A DNA stretch of 64,000 nucleotides from Paraburkholderia adhaesiva (GTDB lineage Bacteria > Pseudomonadota > Gammaproteobacteria > Burkholderiales > Burkholderiaceae): positions 310,001-374,000 of the forward strand of contig NZ_JAJEJQ010000001.1 in the NCBI RefSeq assembly GCF_021390575.1. The letters run 5' to 3'. Of the stretch, positions 47,216 through 56,559 are shown in pieces. The notes under the pieces were generated by a model. That model saw nothing but the letters and a program-made list of their open reading frames with translations, was not told the DNA's origin and did no database searches. Numbering within the stretch: position 1 is the first letter of the stretch; each line of letters starts with the position of its first letter. Made by a program: the position numbers and the translations under genes.

Positions 47216-48109
47216 TTAGGCGATTAGCCGGGCTGACTCTCCGACATCGAGGGGTGCATCGCGGTGACGCACGATCACGTTCGATTCGCCCGCAAAGCGC
47301 GTCGCGAGCGTCTGGGCGATATAGACCGAGCGATGCTGACCGCCGGTGCAGCCGATCGCGACGGTGAGATAGCTGCGGTTGTCCGCACGGAAATGCGGCA
47401 GCCACTTGGCCACGAACGTGTAGATGTCGTCGATCATTTCGTGGACGGCCGGCTGCGCGCGAAGGAAGTCGATCACGGGCTGGTCGAGGCCCGTGAGCGG
47501 GCGCAGAAGGCTGTCGTAGTGCGGATTGGGCAGCGTACGCACGTCGAACACGAAGTCCGCGTCGAGCGGCACGCCGCGCTTGAAGCCGAACGATTCGAAC
47601 GTGAGCATGAGCGAGCCGCGCTCGCCTTCGACGAACGCCTTCACCCACGCGCGCAGTGCGTTGGCGCTCAGGCTGCTCGTGTCGACCTGGTGGCCGAACT
47701 CGGCGAGATTCGACACGAGTTCGCGTTCGTGTTCGATGGCCTCTTCGAGCGACTTCAGCATGCCAACGTTTGCGTCGTGAACTGCGGAGCCGGAGAGCGG
47801 GTGGCGACGGCGCGTCTCCGAGAAACGCTGGATCAGCGCCGGTGTGCTCGCGTTGAGGAACAGCAGGCGCACGTCGTGCTCACGCGCGAGGTCGCGGATC
47901 ATCTGCGGTATGTCTTCGAAAGACGCGCTCGAGCGCACATCGATCGCGACGGCGAGGCGTTCGTAACCGTCGTCGGTGAGATATTGCGCGAGTTGTGGCA
48001 GAAAGCGCGGCGGCAGATTGTCGACGCAGAAGTAGCCGACGTCTTCGAGCGCATTAAGCGCTACGGACTTGCCAGAACCCGAGATGCCGGAGATCAGGAT
48101 GATTCGCAT
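47216..48109 (-). CDS. rapZ: RNase adapter protein RapZ
   Basis: A 297-residue P-loop protein that in E. coli guides RNase E to the sRNA GlmZ and senses GlcN-6-P. Walker A is [16 protein letters not shown] at the N-terminus; the C-terminal signature is [20 protein letters not shown]. It follows hprK and ptsN on the same strand, the common proteobacterial rpoN-cluster order. Because GlcN-6-P is also a product of the nag genes at 19-24 kb, a metabolic link is possible. Confidence 0.95.
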   Translation of the reverse strand: MRIILISGISGSGKSVALNALEDVGYFCVDNLPPRFLPQLAQYLTDDGYERLAVAIDVRSSASFEDIPQMIRDLAREHDVRLLFLNASTPALIQRFSETRRRHPLSGSAVHDANVGMLKSLEEAIEHERELVSNLAEFGHQVDTSSLSANALRAWVKAFVEGERGSLMLTFESFGFKRGVPLDADFVFDVRTLPNPHYDSLLRPLTGLDQPVIDFLRAQPAVHEMIDDIYTFVAKWLPHFRADNRSYLTVAIGCTGGQHRSVYIAQTLATRFAGESNVIVRHRDAPLDVGESARLIA

Positions 48110-48276
48110 GGAGAGGCTGAAGAATCCGATTGGGTCATCATAGCATCGGACCCACCTGGCGGTGATGGCACATCGGACGTAGGGTGTGTAACACCATAAG
48201 CGCAGCGGATGCGCGCCAGAAACGTGCCGGGCAGCCCGACACGCGAGCCCGACGCGGGACGCGACGGCGTCGCGCG

Positions 48277-49245
48277 TCAGATCAGCTTGCCGGGGAACTG
48301 ACTGTCGGGGTCCTGCATTGCGAGGCGCTGGCGGTCCATGAAGTCGCGCAACGTGTCGATGCCGCGCAGTTGCAGGATCGTATTGCGCACAGCGGCTTCG
48401 ACGAGCACCGCGAGGTTGCGGCCCGCCGCCACCTGGATCGTGACCTTGCTGATCGGCAGTCCGAGCACGTCGACCGTCTGGCTTTCGAGCGGCAGGCGCT
48501 GGAATTCACCATCCGGGCGGCGCACGAGTTGCACGATGAGCTTGAGCTTCATCTTCCGCCGCACGGCGGTCTCACCGAAGATCGTCTTGATGTCGAGAAG
48601 ACCGAGGCCGCGCACTTCGAGCAGGTTTTGCAGCAGCGGCGGGCAGCGGCCCTCGACGAAATCAGGCCCGAGACGCACGAAATCGACGGCGTCGTCCGCG
48701 ACGAGGCCGTGGCCGCGACTGATGAGCTCAAGGCCCAGTTCGCTCTTGCCGAGACCCGAGTCGCCGGTGAGCAGCACGCCCATGCCGAGGATGTCGAGGA
48801 ACACGCCGTGAAGCGTCGCGCGGGGCGCGAGGATGCGCGACATGTAGAGGCGCAGGCTGTCGATGATCGTTGCCGCCGACATCGGCGTCGTGAAGAGCGG
48901 CGTGGATGAGCGCGTACAGCGCAGGACGAGTTCGGGCGGCGCGGCCATCCCGTCGGCGACGACGAGAAACGGCGGTTCAAGGGCGATCAGCTCGGCCATG
49001 TGCCGCGAGCGGTCTTCGTCGGTCTGGCGCTGGTAGTACTGGACTTCGGCTTCGCCCAGCACCTGGATGCGGTTCGGGTGAATCAGGTTCAGGTGGCCGA
49101 CGAGGTCCGCGCTCGCCGTGGCCGTCGCCACGGTCTCGGCGGAAAAGCCGCGTTCCCAGCCTTCGTGCCCCGTCAGCCAGCTGAGCTTCAGCGTGGTGGC
49201 GTTGTCGTCGAAGATGCTTTGGGCGTTGATGCTGGAAGTGTCCAT
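48277..49245 (-). CDS. hprK: HPr kinase/phosphorylase
   Basis: A 322-residue bifunctional enzyme that phosphorylates or dephosphorylates HPr on a serine. The C-terminal catalytic domain has Walker [15 protein letters not shown] (residues 161-168 core), and the family signature [20 protein letters not shown]; the N-terminal domain (about 1-135) is regulatory. Betaproteobacteria keep hprK beside ptsN and rapZ. The HPr domain in the fused PTS protein of this window retains a serine in the right place. Confidence 0.96.
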   Translation of the reverse strand: MDTSSINAQSIFDDNATTLKLSWLTGHEGWERGFSAETVATATASADLVGHLNLIHPNRIQVLGEAEVQYYQRQTDEDRSRHMAELIALEPPFLVVADGMAAPPELVLRCTRSSTPLFTTPMSAATIIDSLRLYMSRILAPRATLHGVFLDILGMGVLLTGDSGLGKSELGLELISRGHGLVADDAVDFVRLGPDFVEGRCPPLLQNLLEVRGLGLLDIKTIFGETAVRRKMKLKLIVQLVRRPDGEFQRLPLESQTVDVLGLPISKVTIQVAAGRNLAVLVEAAVRNTILQLRGIDTLRDFMDRQRLAMQDPDSQFPGKLI

Positions 49246-49407
49246 GAGTCGGTGACTCCGCGAGTGACTCCGTTATGGTCCGCGACGGCTCCCGCCGGCG
49301 CTGCCGCTGTTCGGGCACGACTGCCGCACGCTTGCCGGCATGGCCTGCGAACTCGCCATTTGGGCGCGTCTCACGCGAGGCCTCGCCGGGAGTTGCGGCG
49401 CGTTACA

Positions 49408-49863
49408 TCAAGGTTGCCACTGTGTCAGCAGGCGATGCAACGTTTCGCGGTCCTGTTCCGTGTGCAGACGCTCGCGCGTTTCGCGGTCTGAGAGCAATTG
49501 TGCGATCTCGGACAGGATTTCAAGGTGCTGTTGCGTGGCCTGCTCGGGCACGAGCAGAAAGATGAGGAGCGAGACGGGCTGACCGTCGGGCGCTTCGAAC
49601 GGGATCGGCTCGGCCAGGCGCACGAAGGCGGCCTGCGGGTGCTTCATGCCTTTGATGCGGCCGTGCGGAATTGCGACGCCTTCGCCGAGGCCCGTGGAGC
49701 CTAGACGTTCGCGCGCGAAAAGATTGTCGGTGACGGTGCTGCGGGCAATGCCGTTCTGGTTTTCGAAGATCAGGCCGGCTTGTTCGAAGACGCGTTTCTT
49801 GCTGGTAACGGACAGGCCGACGACCACGTTCTCGATGGGAAGTATTTTGGCTAAACGATTCAT
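49408..49863 (-). CDS. ptsN: Nitrogen-regulatory EIIA protein (PTS-Ntr)
   Basis: A 151-residue EIIA of the fructose/Ntr type. The phospho-acceptor histidine lies in EGVAIPHGRIKG. It receives phosphate from NPr or HPr and controls potassium transport and nitrogen/carbon balance in other bacteria. The ATG at 49863 gives MNRLAKILPIENVVVG, the family start. It sits between hpf and hprK in the rpoN cluster. Confidence 0.94.
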   Translation of the reverse strand: MNRLAKILPIENVVVGLSVTSKKRVFEQAGLIFENQNGIARSTVTDNLFARERLGSTGLGEGVAIPHGRIKGMKHPQAAFVRLAEPIPFEAPDGQPVSLLIFLLVPEQATQQHLEILSEIAQLLSDRETRERLHTEQDRETLHRLLTQWQP

Positions 49864-50207
49864 ATTGGCAGGCGAAAACGTGGCCTGAATGCTCCTCACC
49901 CCGGCAAGTGACGCGAAATCCGACGCCCTGCCGCGTGCCTCTTCTGGCAACTATGTTTCTCGCGACGAAGCCGGCGCCGGGACCGTGGGGGCGTCACGCC
50001 CCGAATACGACTGGACCATTATAGAACATGCGTACGGGCCGATGGTGCGATGCGCCATGCATGAATGCACCGATTTGTCGCCCGGATGCACCGGGTTGTC
50101 CGATACGACGTTCTTGCGAATCTGAAAAAAGCCGCCCGGAGTGGGGCGGCTTGTTCTGAGGGCCTGATCACCGGTTCTTCATCAGAACCGCGTGAGGACC
50201 GCGGACT
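49864..50207. other. Spacer between hpf and ptsN
   Basis: About 344 bp without a supported gene, holding the hpf terminator at 50124-50152. The AT-richer part around 50020 (ATTATAGAAC on the plus strand) may include the ptsN promoter on the minus strand, but no clear hexamer pair is seen. Confidence 0.45.
50124..50152 (-). terminator. Intrinsic terminator after hpf
   Basis: On the minus strand AAGCCGCCC (50144-50152) pairs with GGGCGGCTT (50129-50137) around a 6-base loop, followed by six T. A strong terminator that separates rpoN-hpf from ptsN. Confidence 0.9.
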
Positions 50208-50567
50208 TCATTGCGGCGGAACTTCTTCAACAATCGGAGTGGGTTGGTGTTTCAGCGCATCGTGCTGATGACCTTGCACCTTGTCCTTGTGGCGGACGAC
50301 CTGGCGGTCGAGCTTGTCGACGAGGAGGTCGATTGCCGCGTACATGTCGCCGTTCGCGCTTTCCACAAAAATGTCCTTGCCTTTCAGATGAAGGTTCACT
50401 TCAACCTTCTGTCTCTTATCCTTTTCCTTGTAGTTGTCGACCGAGAGGACCACATTGCCATCGATTACCTGATCGAAATGTCTTAGCACCCTGTCCAGTT
50501 TGGTGATCACGTATTCTCGCAAAGCAGGCGTTACTTCGAGATGGTGTCCACTGATCTTAAGATTCAT
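50208..50567 (-). CDS. hpf: Ribosome hibernation promoting factor
   Basis: A 119-residue short-type HPF/YfiA protein that binds idle ribosomes. Family segments are [56 protein letters not shown] and a short His/Lys-rich tail. The ATG at 50567 has GGAGAAG upstream. Directly downstream of rpoN, as in most proteobacteria. Confidence 0.95.
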   Translation of the reverse strand: MNLKISGHHLEVTPALREYVITKLDRVLRHFDQVIDGNVVLSVDNYKEKDKRQKVEVNLHLKGKDIFVESANGDMYAAIDLLVDKLDRQVVRHKDKVQGHQHDALKHQPTPIVEEVPPQ

Positions 50568-50742
50568 AGTGCTTCTCCAGGCTATTGGCCGCCTGGCGCG
50601 TGAAGCGCGGTGATGCCGGTCGACTGGTGTGACCGCGTGCGGCTTCCCCGAAAGGCCTGCGCGGCGGACTACCTCGGCCGGCCATCGCCGCCAACTGGCG
50701 CCGCGGCCGGAAAACGCCCATGCCGGCAAACCCGGCATAAGG

Positions 50743-52263
50743 CTAAAGAGACTTGCGCAGATTGACTGCCGGAATCTTCAGCGCCTCGCGGTACTTGGCG
50801 ACGGTACGTCGCGCGACTACGAAACCCTGTTCCGCCAGCAGTTCGGCTATGCGGCTGTCTGAAAGAGGAGTTTTGGGGTTCTCGGCTCCTATCAGTTGTT
50901 TGATGAGTGCGCGGATGGCTGTTGATGACGCCGCGCCTCCTGTGTCGGTTGATACGTGCGACCCGAAGAAGTACTTAAATTCAAGTGTCCCGAATGGAGT
51001 CAGCATGTATTTACCGGTTGTCACACGCGAGACAGTTGATTCGTGTAGGCCCAGCGTATCAGCAATCTCCCTCAAAACCAAGGGGCGCATGGCGATTTCG
51101 CCGTGCACAAAAAAGTTCTTCTGCCGCTCGACAATGGCCTGCGCCACGCGCAGGATCGTTTCGAAACGTTGCTGGATGTTCTTGATCAACCAGCGCGCTT
51201 CCTGCAGTTGCTGACGCAGCGAACCACTGCCCGGATCCCCGCGGTTGTTGCGCAGGATGTTCGCGTACAGATGGTTGATACGCAGCTTCGGCACGACCTC
51301 GGGGTTGAGTTCCGCGTGCCAGCTCTGTCCCGTCTTCTTGACGATGATGTCCGGCACCACGTAGTCCGCCTCGGCCTTGCCGTAGGCGGCACCCGGAAAC
51401 GGTTCCAGCGAGCGGATCAGCGCATGTGCTTCCCGCAGTTCGTCGTCACCCGTTTTTAGTTGCTTGCGCAACCGCGTGAAATCGCGTGCTGCGAGCAACT
51501 CTAGATGTTTTGACACAATCTCCAGCGCGAGCGTGCGCGTTGGCGACGAATTGACGCGCATCAACTGGAGCTTCAGGCACTCCGACGCCGAGCGCGCACC
51601 GACCCCCGCCGGATCGAAGCTGTGCAGGAGCGCGAGCGCGGCGTTCAGTTCGTCGGCGTCGACTTCGAGTTCTTCGGGGATGTCGGCAAGAATTTCGTCG
51701 AAGGTCGCGCTCAGGTAGCCGTCGTCGTCGAGCGATTCGATCAGGAACGTGATGAGCGCGCGATCGCGCGGGCTCGCCTGCGTCACGCACAGTTGCGCCA
51801 TCAGGTGATCGCGCAGCGTGGTGGTGGATTCGTGGATCTGGAGCGGCGGCAGGTCGTCGTCGTCGGAGGCGCTGCCGGGGCGGCCGTAGTCCTCGAGGTT
51901 CCACTGGCTCGCGTCGCCGTTCGCTTCGGCGCCGAGGCCGTCGTATTCGTCGGTGCTCTGCGGCTCTCCGTCGCCACCCTCGCTTCCGTTCGACGATGAT
52001 GTCGACGGCGTGCTCGCGCCCGAACCCGGGATCGTTTCGCTGGAAGGCTGCGGCGGCTGCGCGATCAGCGAGCCATCCGCGGCAACGCGCAGCGGGCTCG
52101 CGATCCAGTCGTCTTCGTTCTCGAGCAGCGGATTCTGCGCGATCGCCGTCGCAACCTCCTGCTGCAATTCAAGCGTCGACAACTGCAGCAGCCGGATCGA
52201 CTGTTGCAGTTGTGGTGTCAGCGCAAGATGCTGCGAGAGGCGGAGTTGGAGGCTGGCTTTCAT
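50743..52263 (-). CDS. rpoN: RNA polymerase sigma-54 factor
   Basis: A 506-residue sigma-54. Region I is glutamine/leucine-rich ([26 protein letters not shown]), region II is acidic and Ser/Gly-rich, and region III ends with the helix-turn-helix [17 protein letters not shown] and the RpoN box [15 protein letters not shown]. It needs activator ATPases and reads nitrogen, motility and other genes. ATG 52263 gives [11 protein letters not shown]; longer frames upstream are not coding. Confidence 0.97.
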   Translation of the reverse strand: MKASLQLRLSQHLALTPQLQQSIRLLQLSTLELQQEVATAIAQNPLLENEDDWIASPLRVAADGSLIAQPPQPSSETIPGSGASTPSTSSSNGSEGGDGEPQSTDEYDGLGAEANGDASQWNLEDYGRPGSASDDDDLPPLQIHESTTTLRDHLMAQLCVTQASPRDRALITFLIESLDDDGYLSATFDEILADIPEELEVDADELNAALALLHSFDPAGVGARSASECLKLQLMRVNSSPTRTLALEIVSKHLELLAARDFTRLRKQLKTGDDELREAHALIRSLEPFPGAAYGKAEADYVVPDIIVKKTGQSWHAELNPEVVPKLRINHLYANILRNNRGDPGSGSLRQQLQEARWLIKNIQQRFETILRVAQAIVERQKNFFVHGEIAMRPLVLREIADTLGLHESTVSRVTTGKYMLTPFGTLEFKYFFGSHVSTDTGGAASSTAIRALIKQLIGAENPKTPLSDSRIAELLAEQGFVVARRTVAKYREALKIPAVNLRKSL

Positions 52264-52605
52264 GGCGGTCTGCGATTCATTGTAAAGAGTTTGCCACGCG
52301 CGCGATACCACGCCGCCCAGGCAAAAAATCGCGTGCCCAGTGGTGGTGCGACCCTCAAATTGACGTGCAGATTTGCACTCAAATGGAGCGGCAAGACTGT
52401 TCGCCAACAACGGCGTTTTCAGGACGTTTCGCGGCTCTTCGCAGGCATTCGCAATATGCGGCGACAAGCTCGCGACGAACTTGCTACAAGCGGACGCATG
52501 GCCGGACCGCTCGGTCTGGGCAGTGAGAAGGCGATAAGGGGAGAAGCAGGAGCGCGCGGCACCAGGCCGCACGGTCCGGGCGCGCGTGACGCGCCCGGGT
52601 GCGGA
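52264..52605. other. Spacer between lptB and rpoN
   Basis: About 340 bp without a supported gene. It probably holds the rpoN promoter on the minus strand. I see no strong hairpin or consensus promoter. Confidence 0.4.
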
Positions 52606-53397
52606 TTACATGCGGAAGTGTTCGCCGAGATAAACGCGACGCACGTTTTCGTTTTCGATGATGTCGCCCGGCGCGCCGGCCGCGAGCACGGAGCCGTCGC
52701 TGATGATGTACGCGTGGTCGCAGATGCCGAGCGTCTCGCGCACGTTGTGGTCCGTGATCAGCACGCCGATGTTGCGCTGTTTCAGGAACTTCACGATCTT
52801 CTGGATTTCCAGCACGGCGATCGGGTCGACGCCCGCGAACGGTTCGTCGAGCAGAATGAAGCTCGGGTCCGTGGCGAGGGCTCGTGCGATTTCGACGCGG
52901 CGCCGCTCGCCGCCCGACAGCGAGAGCGCTGCGTTCTCGCGCAGATGCGCGATCTGCAGTTCGTCGAGCAGCGCTTCAGTGCGTTCGGTCATGACGTCTT
53001 TCGACAGACGTTTGCCGTCGCCGTCCACTTGCAGCTCCAGCACCGCGCGGATGTTCTCTTCGACCGTGAGCTTGCGGAACACCGACGCTTCCTGCGGCAG
53101 ATACGAAAGCCCGAGCGATGCGCGCTTGTGGATCGGCAGGAGGCTGATCGACTGGCCGTCGAGGTCAATCTCGCCTGCGTCGAGCGGCACGAGGCCCACG
53201 ATCATGTAGAACGACGTGGTTTTGCCCGCGCCGTTCGGGCCGAGCAGCCCGACCACTTCGCCGCTCTTCACATCGAGCGAGACGTCCTTGACGACGGTCC
53301 GCGAGCCGTAGCGCTTCTTCAGGTTGCGCACGACGAGCGAACTGGTCTTGCCGGCGAGCTGCCGGCCGTGGGTTTGGGGAAGGGTCACGGTGTTCAT
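52606..53397 (-). CDS. lptB: LPS export ABC transporter ATP-binding protein LptB
   Basis: A 263-residue ATPase that powers lipopolysaccharide extraction with LptFG. Walker A is [16 protein letters not shown], the signature is [16 protein letters not shown] and Walker B is [17 protein letters not shown] short N-terminal extension (about 18 residues) precedes the fold. Its start overlaps the lptA stop by 4 bases, so they are translationally coupled. Confidence 0.97.
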   Translation of the reverse strand: MNTVTLPQTHGRQLAGKTSSLVVRNLKKRYGSRTVVKDVSLDVKSGEVVGLLGPNGAGKTTSFYMIVGLVPLDAGEIDLDGQSISLLPIHKRASLGLSYLPQEASVFRKLTVEENIRAVLELQVDGDGKRLSKDVMTERTEALLDELQIAHLRENAALSLSGGERRRVEIARALATDPSFILLDEPFAGVDPIAVLEIQKIVKFLKQRNIGVLITDHNVRETLGICDHAYIISDGSVLAAGAPGDIIENENVRRVYLGEHFRM

Positions 53398-54113
53398 TGT
53401 TGCGGCGCTTCCTGCAGCTTGACCGATGGCGTGAGCGTCGCCGGGGCGCCAGTGAGCGGCTGTCCGCCACCGCTGCGCGGCGAGAGCATCGCGCGCACGC
53501 GACCGGCCGGATTGCCGGGGCCCGCGACGTCCATGCCCGACTTCGCCGTATAGAAGTCGTTCTGGCCGTCGTAGGTGATGACGCTGCCGTGGACCTGATC
53601 CATCACGGTCGCGAGCCCTTGCAGTCGGCGCACCGTGGCGCGCGTCGTGAGCGTGGTGAGATCCTTTTTGCCGTCGTAGTCGATGCGCTCCGCGGTGCCG
53701 TCGATGTATTCATCGAGACCTTCGCGCTTCTGGCGGAAGAAAGCGAGCGTGGTGGCGCCGGGCGACACCGTACCGGTCGCGAACTGGTAGCCCTGCGGGT
53801 CCTGGGTGACGACGAGTTTGTCGGCCTTGATCAGGATCGTGCCCTTCGTGGCGACGACGTGGCCGGTGAAGACGGTCTGCTGCTTCAGATCGTCGTAGGT
53901 CATGTTGTCCGCTTCAATGTTGAGCGGCTTGTCCTTGTCGGCGCGTTCGGCGTGCGCGGCGGGCGCGAAGCCCGCAAGCGGCAGCGCCGTCACGAGCGCG
54001 AACAGTGCGCCGAGCAGGGCACGGCGCACGCGCGTGGCGCGGGGTGCGGCCACGGGTGCGGCTAAATGCGCGCGCAACACGCCGGACAGAGGACGGGAAA
54101 GCGATTCGTTCAT
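53394..54113 (-). CDS. lptA: LPS export periplasmic protein LptA
   Basis: A 239-residue periplasmic bridge protein. A long signal region ends near GFAPAAHAE; the OstA-like domain begins at [31 protein letters not shown] and continues to FYTAKSG, followed by a Pro/Gly-rich tail. It carries LPS from LptC to LptD. ATG 54113 gives [11 protein letters not shown]. The operon order kdsD-kdsC-lptC-lptA-lptB-rpoN is conserved. Confidence 0.94.
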   Translation of the reverse strand: MNESLSRPLSGVLRAHLAAPVAAPRATRVRRALLGALFALVTALPLAGFAPAAHAERADKDKPLNIEADNMTYDDLKQQTVFTGHVVATKGTILIKADKLVVTQDPQGYQFATGTVSPGATTLAFFRQKREGLDEYIDGTAERIDYDGKKDLTTLTTRATVRRLQGLATVMDQVHGSVITYDGQNDFYTAKSGMDVAGPGNPAGRVRAMLSPRSGGGQPLTGAPATLTPSVKLQEAPQQ

Positions 54114-54147
54114 GCAGTCGAGCCTTGCGTGGGCTGCCCGGGGCTCA

Positions 54148-54747
54148 TTACGAGCCGCCGGATTCAGCCGGGGCAATCGCGCCACGGACATTACCGTGGA
54201 GCTGGATGACCCGGCTCACGTTGTTGTAATTCATGCCGTCGGTGGCTGTCATGACCGACTGGCCGCGACGAAGTTTAACCGGCTTTTCGGTCTCGATCAC
54301 GTCGTCGTTCACGAGCACGCGGAAATGCTCGGAATCGGCCTGCATCTCGGGGGCGCCGTCGCCGGCCGCGCGCAGGATGCGGGCGGTGTCGTAAAGATCG
54401 ACGATCGAGGCGTCGGCGTTCACCTTGCCGCGCAGGCCGGTGGCCGTCACGATCGGCTTGCCGGGCTGGAATGCTCGCACCGCCGGCATCGTCAGGTCGC
54501 TGGTCTCGTCATCTTCGTAGTGGACCATGTGCGTCGCCGTGAGGCGGTACTGTGTCGCACCGGACTGGTCGAGCTCGGTGACCGAAAAGTCGTCCGCGAA
54601 GTAGTCGGGCGAGTGCGTGACCTGATGTGGCGCCGCCTCTTTCTCGTGCGGCTGGATCGCCTGCAGGAGCCACCACGTGAAGCCCGCAAGGGCGGCCATG
54701 CAGACTAGTGGTACAAGCGACGTGAGACGGAATTTCGGCTCGTTCAT
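54148..54747 (-). CDS. lptC: LPS export protein LptC
   Basis: A 199-residue protein with one N-terminal membrane helix (about residues 9-30) and a periplasmic OstA-like domain (SPDYFADDFSVTELDQSGATQYRLTATHMVHYEDD). It joins LptBFG to LptA. Its start overlaps the stop of kdsC by one base. Confidence 0.93.
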   Translation of the reverse strand: MNEPKFRLTSLVPLVCMAALAGFTWWLLQAIQPHEKEAAPHQVTHSPDYFADDFSVTELDQSGATQYRLTATHMVHYEDDETSDLTMPAVRAFQPGKPIVTATGLRGKVNADASIVDLYDTARILRAAGDGAPEMQADSEHFRVLVNDDVIETEKPVKLRRGQSVMTATDGMNYNNVSRVIQLHGNVRGAIAPAESGGS

Positions 54748-55298
54748 CACTGCCCCGCATGCGGCGCGCAGGCCGCCGCGAGCAACGCGTCGTAGCGGCC
54801 CTGCGCACGCAGGATCAGATCGGTGACTTCGCGTACGGCGCCGTGGCCGCCGCGCGCGCTGGTGACCCAGTGGGCGCGCTCGAGCACATCGCGATGCGCG
54901 TTCGCCGGCGCGGCCGCGAAGCCGCACTGGAGCATCACCGCGAGGTCGGGCCAGTCATCGCCCATGTAGCCGCACTGCTCGGCTGTCGTGCCCGTTTCGG
55001 CGAGCAGCTGCGCGAATGCGACGCGCTTGTCTTCCACGCCCTGATAGAGATGCGTGATACGCAGTTCTTTCGCGCGCACGGCGACGATCTCCGAGCGCCG
55101 GCCCGTGATGATGGCCGTGTCGATGCCGGCTTCGCGCAGGAGCTTCGCGCCGTGGCCGTCGAGCGAGTTGAACACTTTCATCGTGTCGCCCGAGCCGGTG
55201 AACATCAGCCCACCGTCGGTCAGCACGCCGTCGACGTCGAAAATCATCAGTCGCACGCGTGCTGCGCGTGCGGTCGCGTCGGATTGGGGTACCACCAT
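54747..55298 (-). CDS. kdsC: 3-deoxy-D-manno-octulosonate 8-phosphate phosphatase KdsC
   Basis: A 183-residue HAD phosphatase of the C0 (capless) type. The nucleophile motif is MIFDVDGVLTDGGLMF; later motifs are ITGRRSEIVAVRAKEL and GYMGDDWPDLAVM. It makes free Kdo for lipid A core synthesis and lies between kdsD and lptC. Confidence 0.95.
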   Translation of the reverse strand: MVVPQSDATARAARVRLMIFDVDGVLTDGGLMFTGSGDTMKVFNSLDGHGAKLLREAGIDTAIITGRRSEIVAVRAKELRITHLYQGVEDKRVAFAQLLAETGTTAEQCGYMGDDWPDLAVMLQCGFAAAPANAHRDVLERAHWVTSARGGHGAVREVTDLILRAQGRYDALLAAACAPHAGQ

Positions 55299-55300
55299 AA

Positions 55301-56284
55301 TCAGATCACCTTCTTCGCAAAGAGGTCGTGCATGTTCAGCGCGCCAATCAACTTGCCCGCTTCATCGACGACCAACATCTGATTGATCCTGTGGCGCTCC
55401 ATCAGTTCCACGGCTTCGATCGCAAGGTGATCGGGCCCGATCGTGCGCGGACCCTTCGTCATGACCGATCCGATCGGCAGGCCGCGGAAGTCACCGTCGC
55501 GTTCCAGCACGCGGCGCAGGTCGCCGTCGGTGAAGATGCCCGCCACGCGGCCCTCTGCGTCGGCGATCGCCGTCATGCCCATGCGCTTCGCGGTGAGCTG
55601 GAACAATGCGTCGCGCACGGTTACGTCGTCCTGCACCACCGGGACCTGGTCGCCCGTGCGCATAACGTCGCGGACGTAGGTCAGGAGGCGTCGGCCGAGC
55701 GCGCCGCCCGGGTGCGAACGTGCGAAGTCGTCTGCGCCAAAACCGCGCGCATCGAGCACGGCGACCGCGAGGGCGTCGCCGAGCGCGAGCGCCGCCGTCG
55801 TGCTGGCGGTGGGCGCAAGGTTCAGCGGGCAGGCTTCCTTCGCGACACCGGAATTCAGGTGCACATCCGCGAGTTGTCCGAGCGTCGACTGCGGGCGGCC
55901 CGTCATGGCGACGAGCTTCGCGCCGATGCGCTTCACGAGCGGCAGGATCGCGACCAGTTCCTCCGATTCGCCGGAGTTCGAGAGCGCGATGAACACGTCG
56001 TCGGCGGTGACCATGCCGAGGTCGCCGTGGCTGGCTTCGGCGGGGTGGACGAAGAATGCGGGGGTGCCGGTGGAGGCCAGTGTTGCGGCCAGTTTGCGGC
56101 CAATGTGGCCCGATTTACCTATGCCGGATACGACCACACGGCCGCGGCATCCGAGGATGAGATCGACCGCGCCGACGAAGCTGTCGTCGAGCCGGTCGCG
56201 AAGCCCGCGCACGGCGTCAGCTTCGATGTCGAGCACGTCGCGAGCGAGCTTCAGTGCCCGGTCGCCATTGATTTTCGCTATCAT
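55301..56284 (-). CDS. kdsD: Arabinose-5-phosphate isomerase KdsD
   Basis: A 327-residue enzyme that makes arabinose-5-phosphate for Kdo. The SIS domain shows VVSGIGKSGHIGRKLAATLASTGTPAFFVHPAEASHGDLGM and NSGESEE; two CBS domains (about residues 205-325) follow, with MGMTAIADAEGRVAGIFTDGDLRR and NQMLVVDEAGKLIGALNMHDL. The ATG at 56284 is chosen from the family start; the frame continues upstream without a site. Only 2 bases separate it from kdsC. Confidence 0.95.
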   Translation of the reverse strand: MIAKINGDRALKLARDVLDIEADAVRGLRDRLDDSFVGAVDLILGCRGRVVVSGIGKSGHIGRKLAATLASTGTPAFFVHPAEASHGDLGMVTADDVFIALSNSGESEELVAILPLVKRIGAKLVAMTGRPQSTLGQLADVHLNSGVAKEACPLNLAPTASTTAALALGDALAVAVLDARGFGADDFARSHPGGALGRRLLTYVRDVMRTGDQVPVVQDDVTVRDALFQLTAKRMGMTAIADAEGRVAGIFTDGDLRRVLERDGDFRGLPIGSVMTKGPRTIGPDHLAIEAVELMERHRINQMLVVDEAGKLIGALNMHDLFAKKVI

Positions 56285-56559
56285 TCGCGGAGTATAGCAA
56301 AGGCGTTTGTCCGCCGTGCCGGGGCGCCCAGCCGGGTAGCACCGGGGCGGACCGCTCGTCCGGACGTTTCGCGCGAAGGCCGCCCGGTCTCGCCGTGCTT
56401 CCCCGTCATCTCCCATTTGTCTCGCCTCGCGCCGATCATGGACCCGGCTCACGCGACAGACCGGTTCACTCACCGGTTTCACACCCCAGTTTCCGTCAGG
56501 TTCAGATGTAGAGACCTCCAGCCACGGATGCAACGCAACACACGAGGACGCTTCACACG

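Noticed and set aside
48277..49245. HPr kinase as a foreign Gram-positive gene
   Set aside because: hprK beside ptsN and rapZ is normal in betaproteobacteria, and its composition matches its neighbours.
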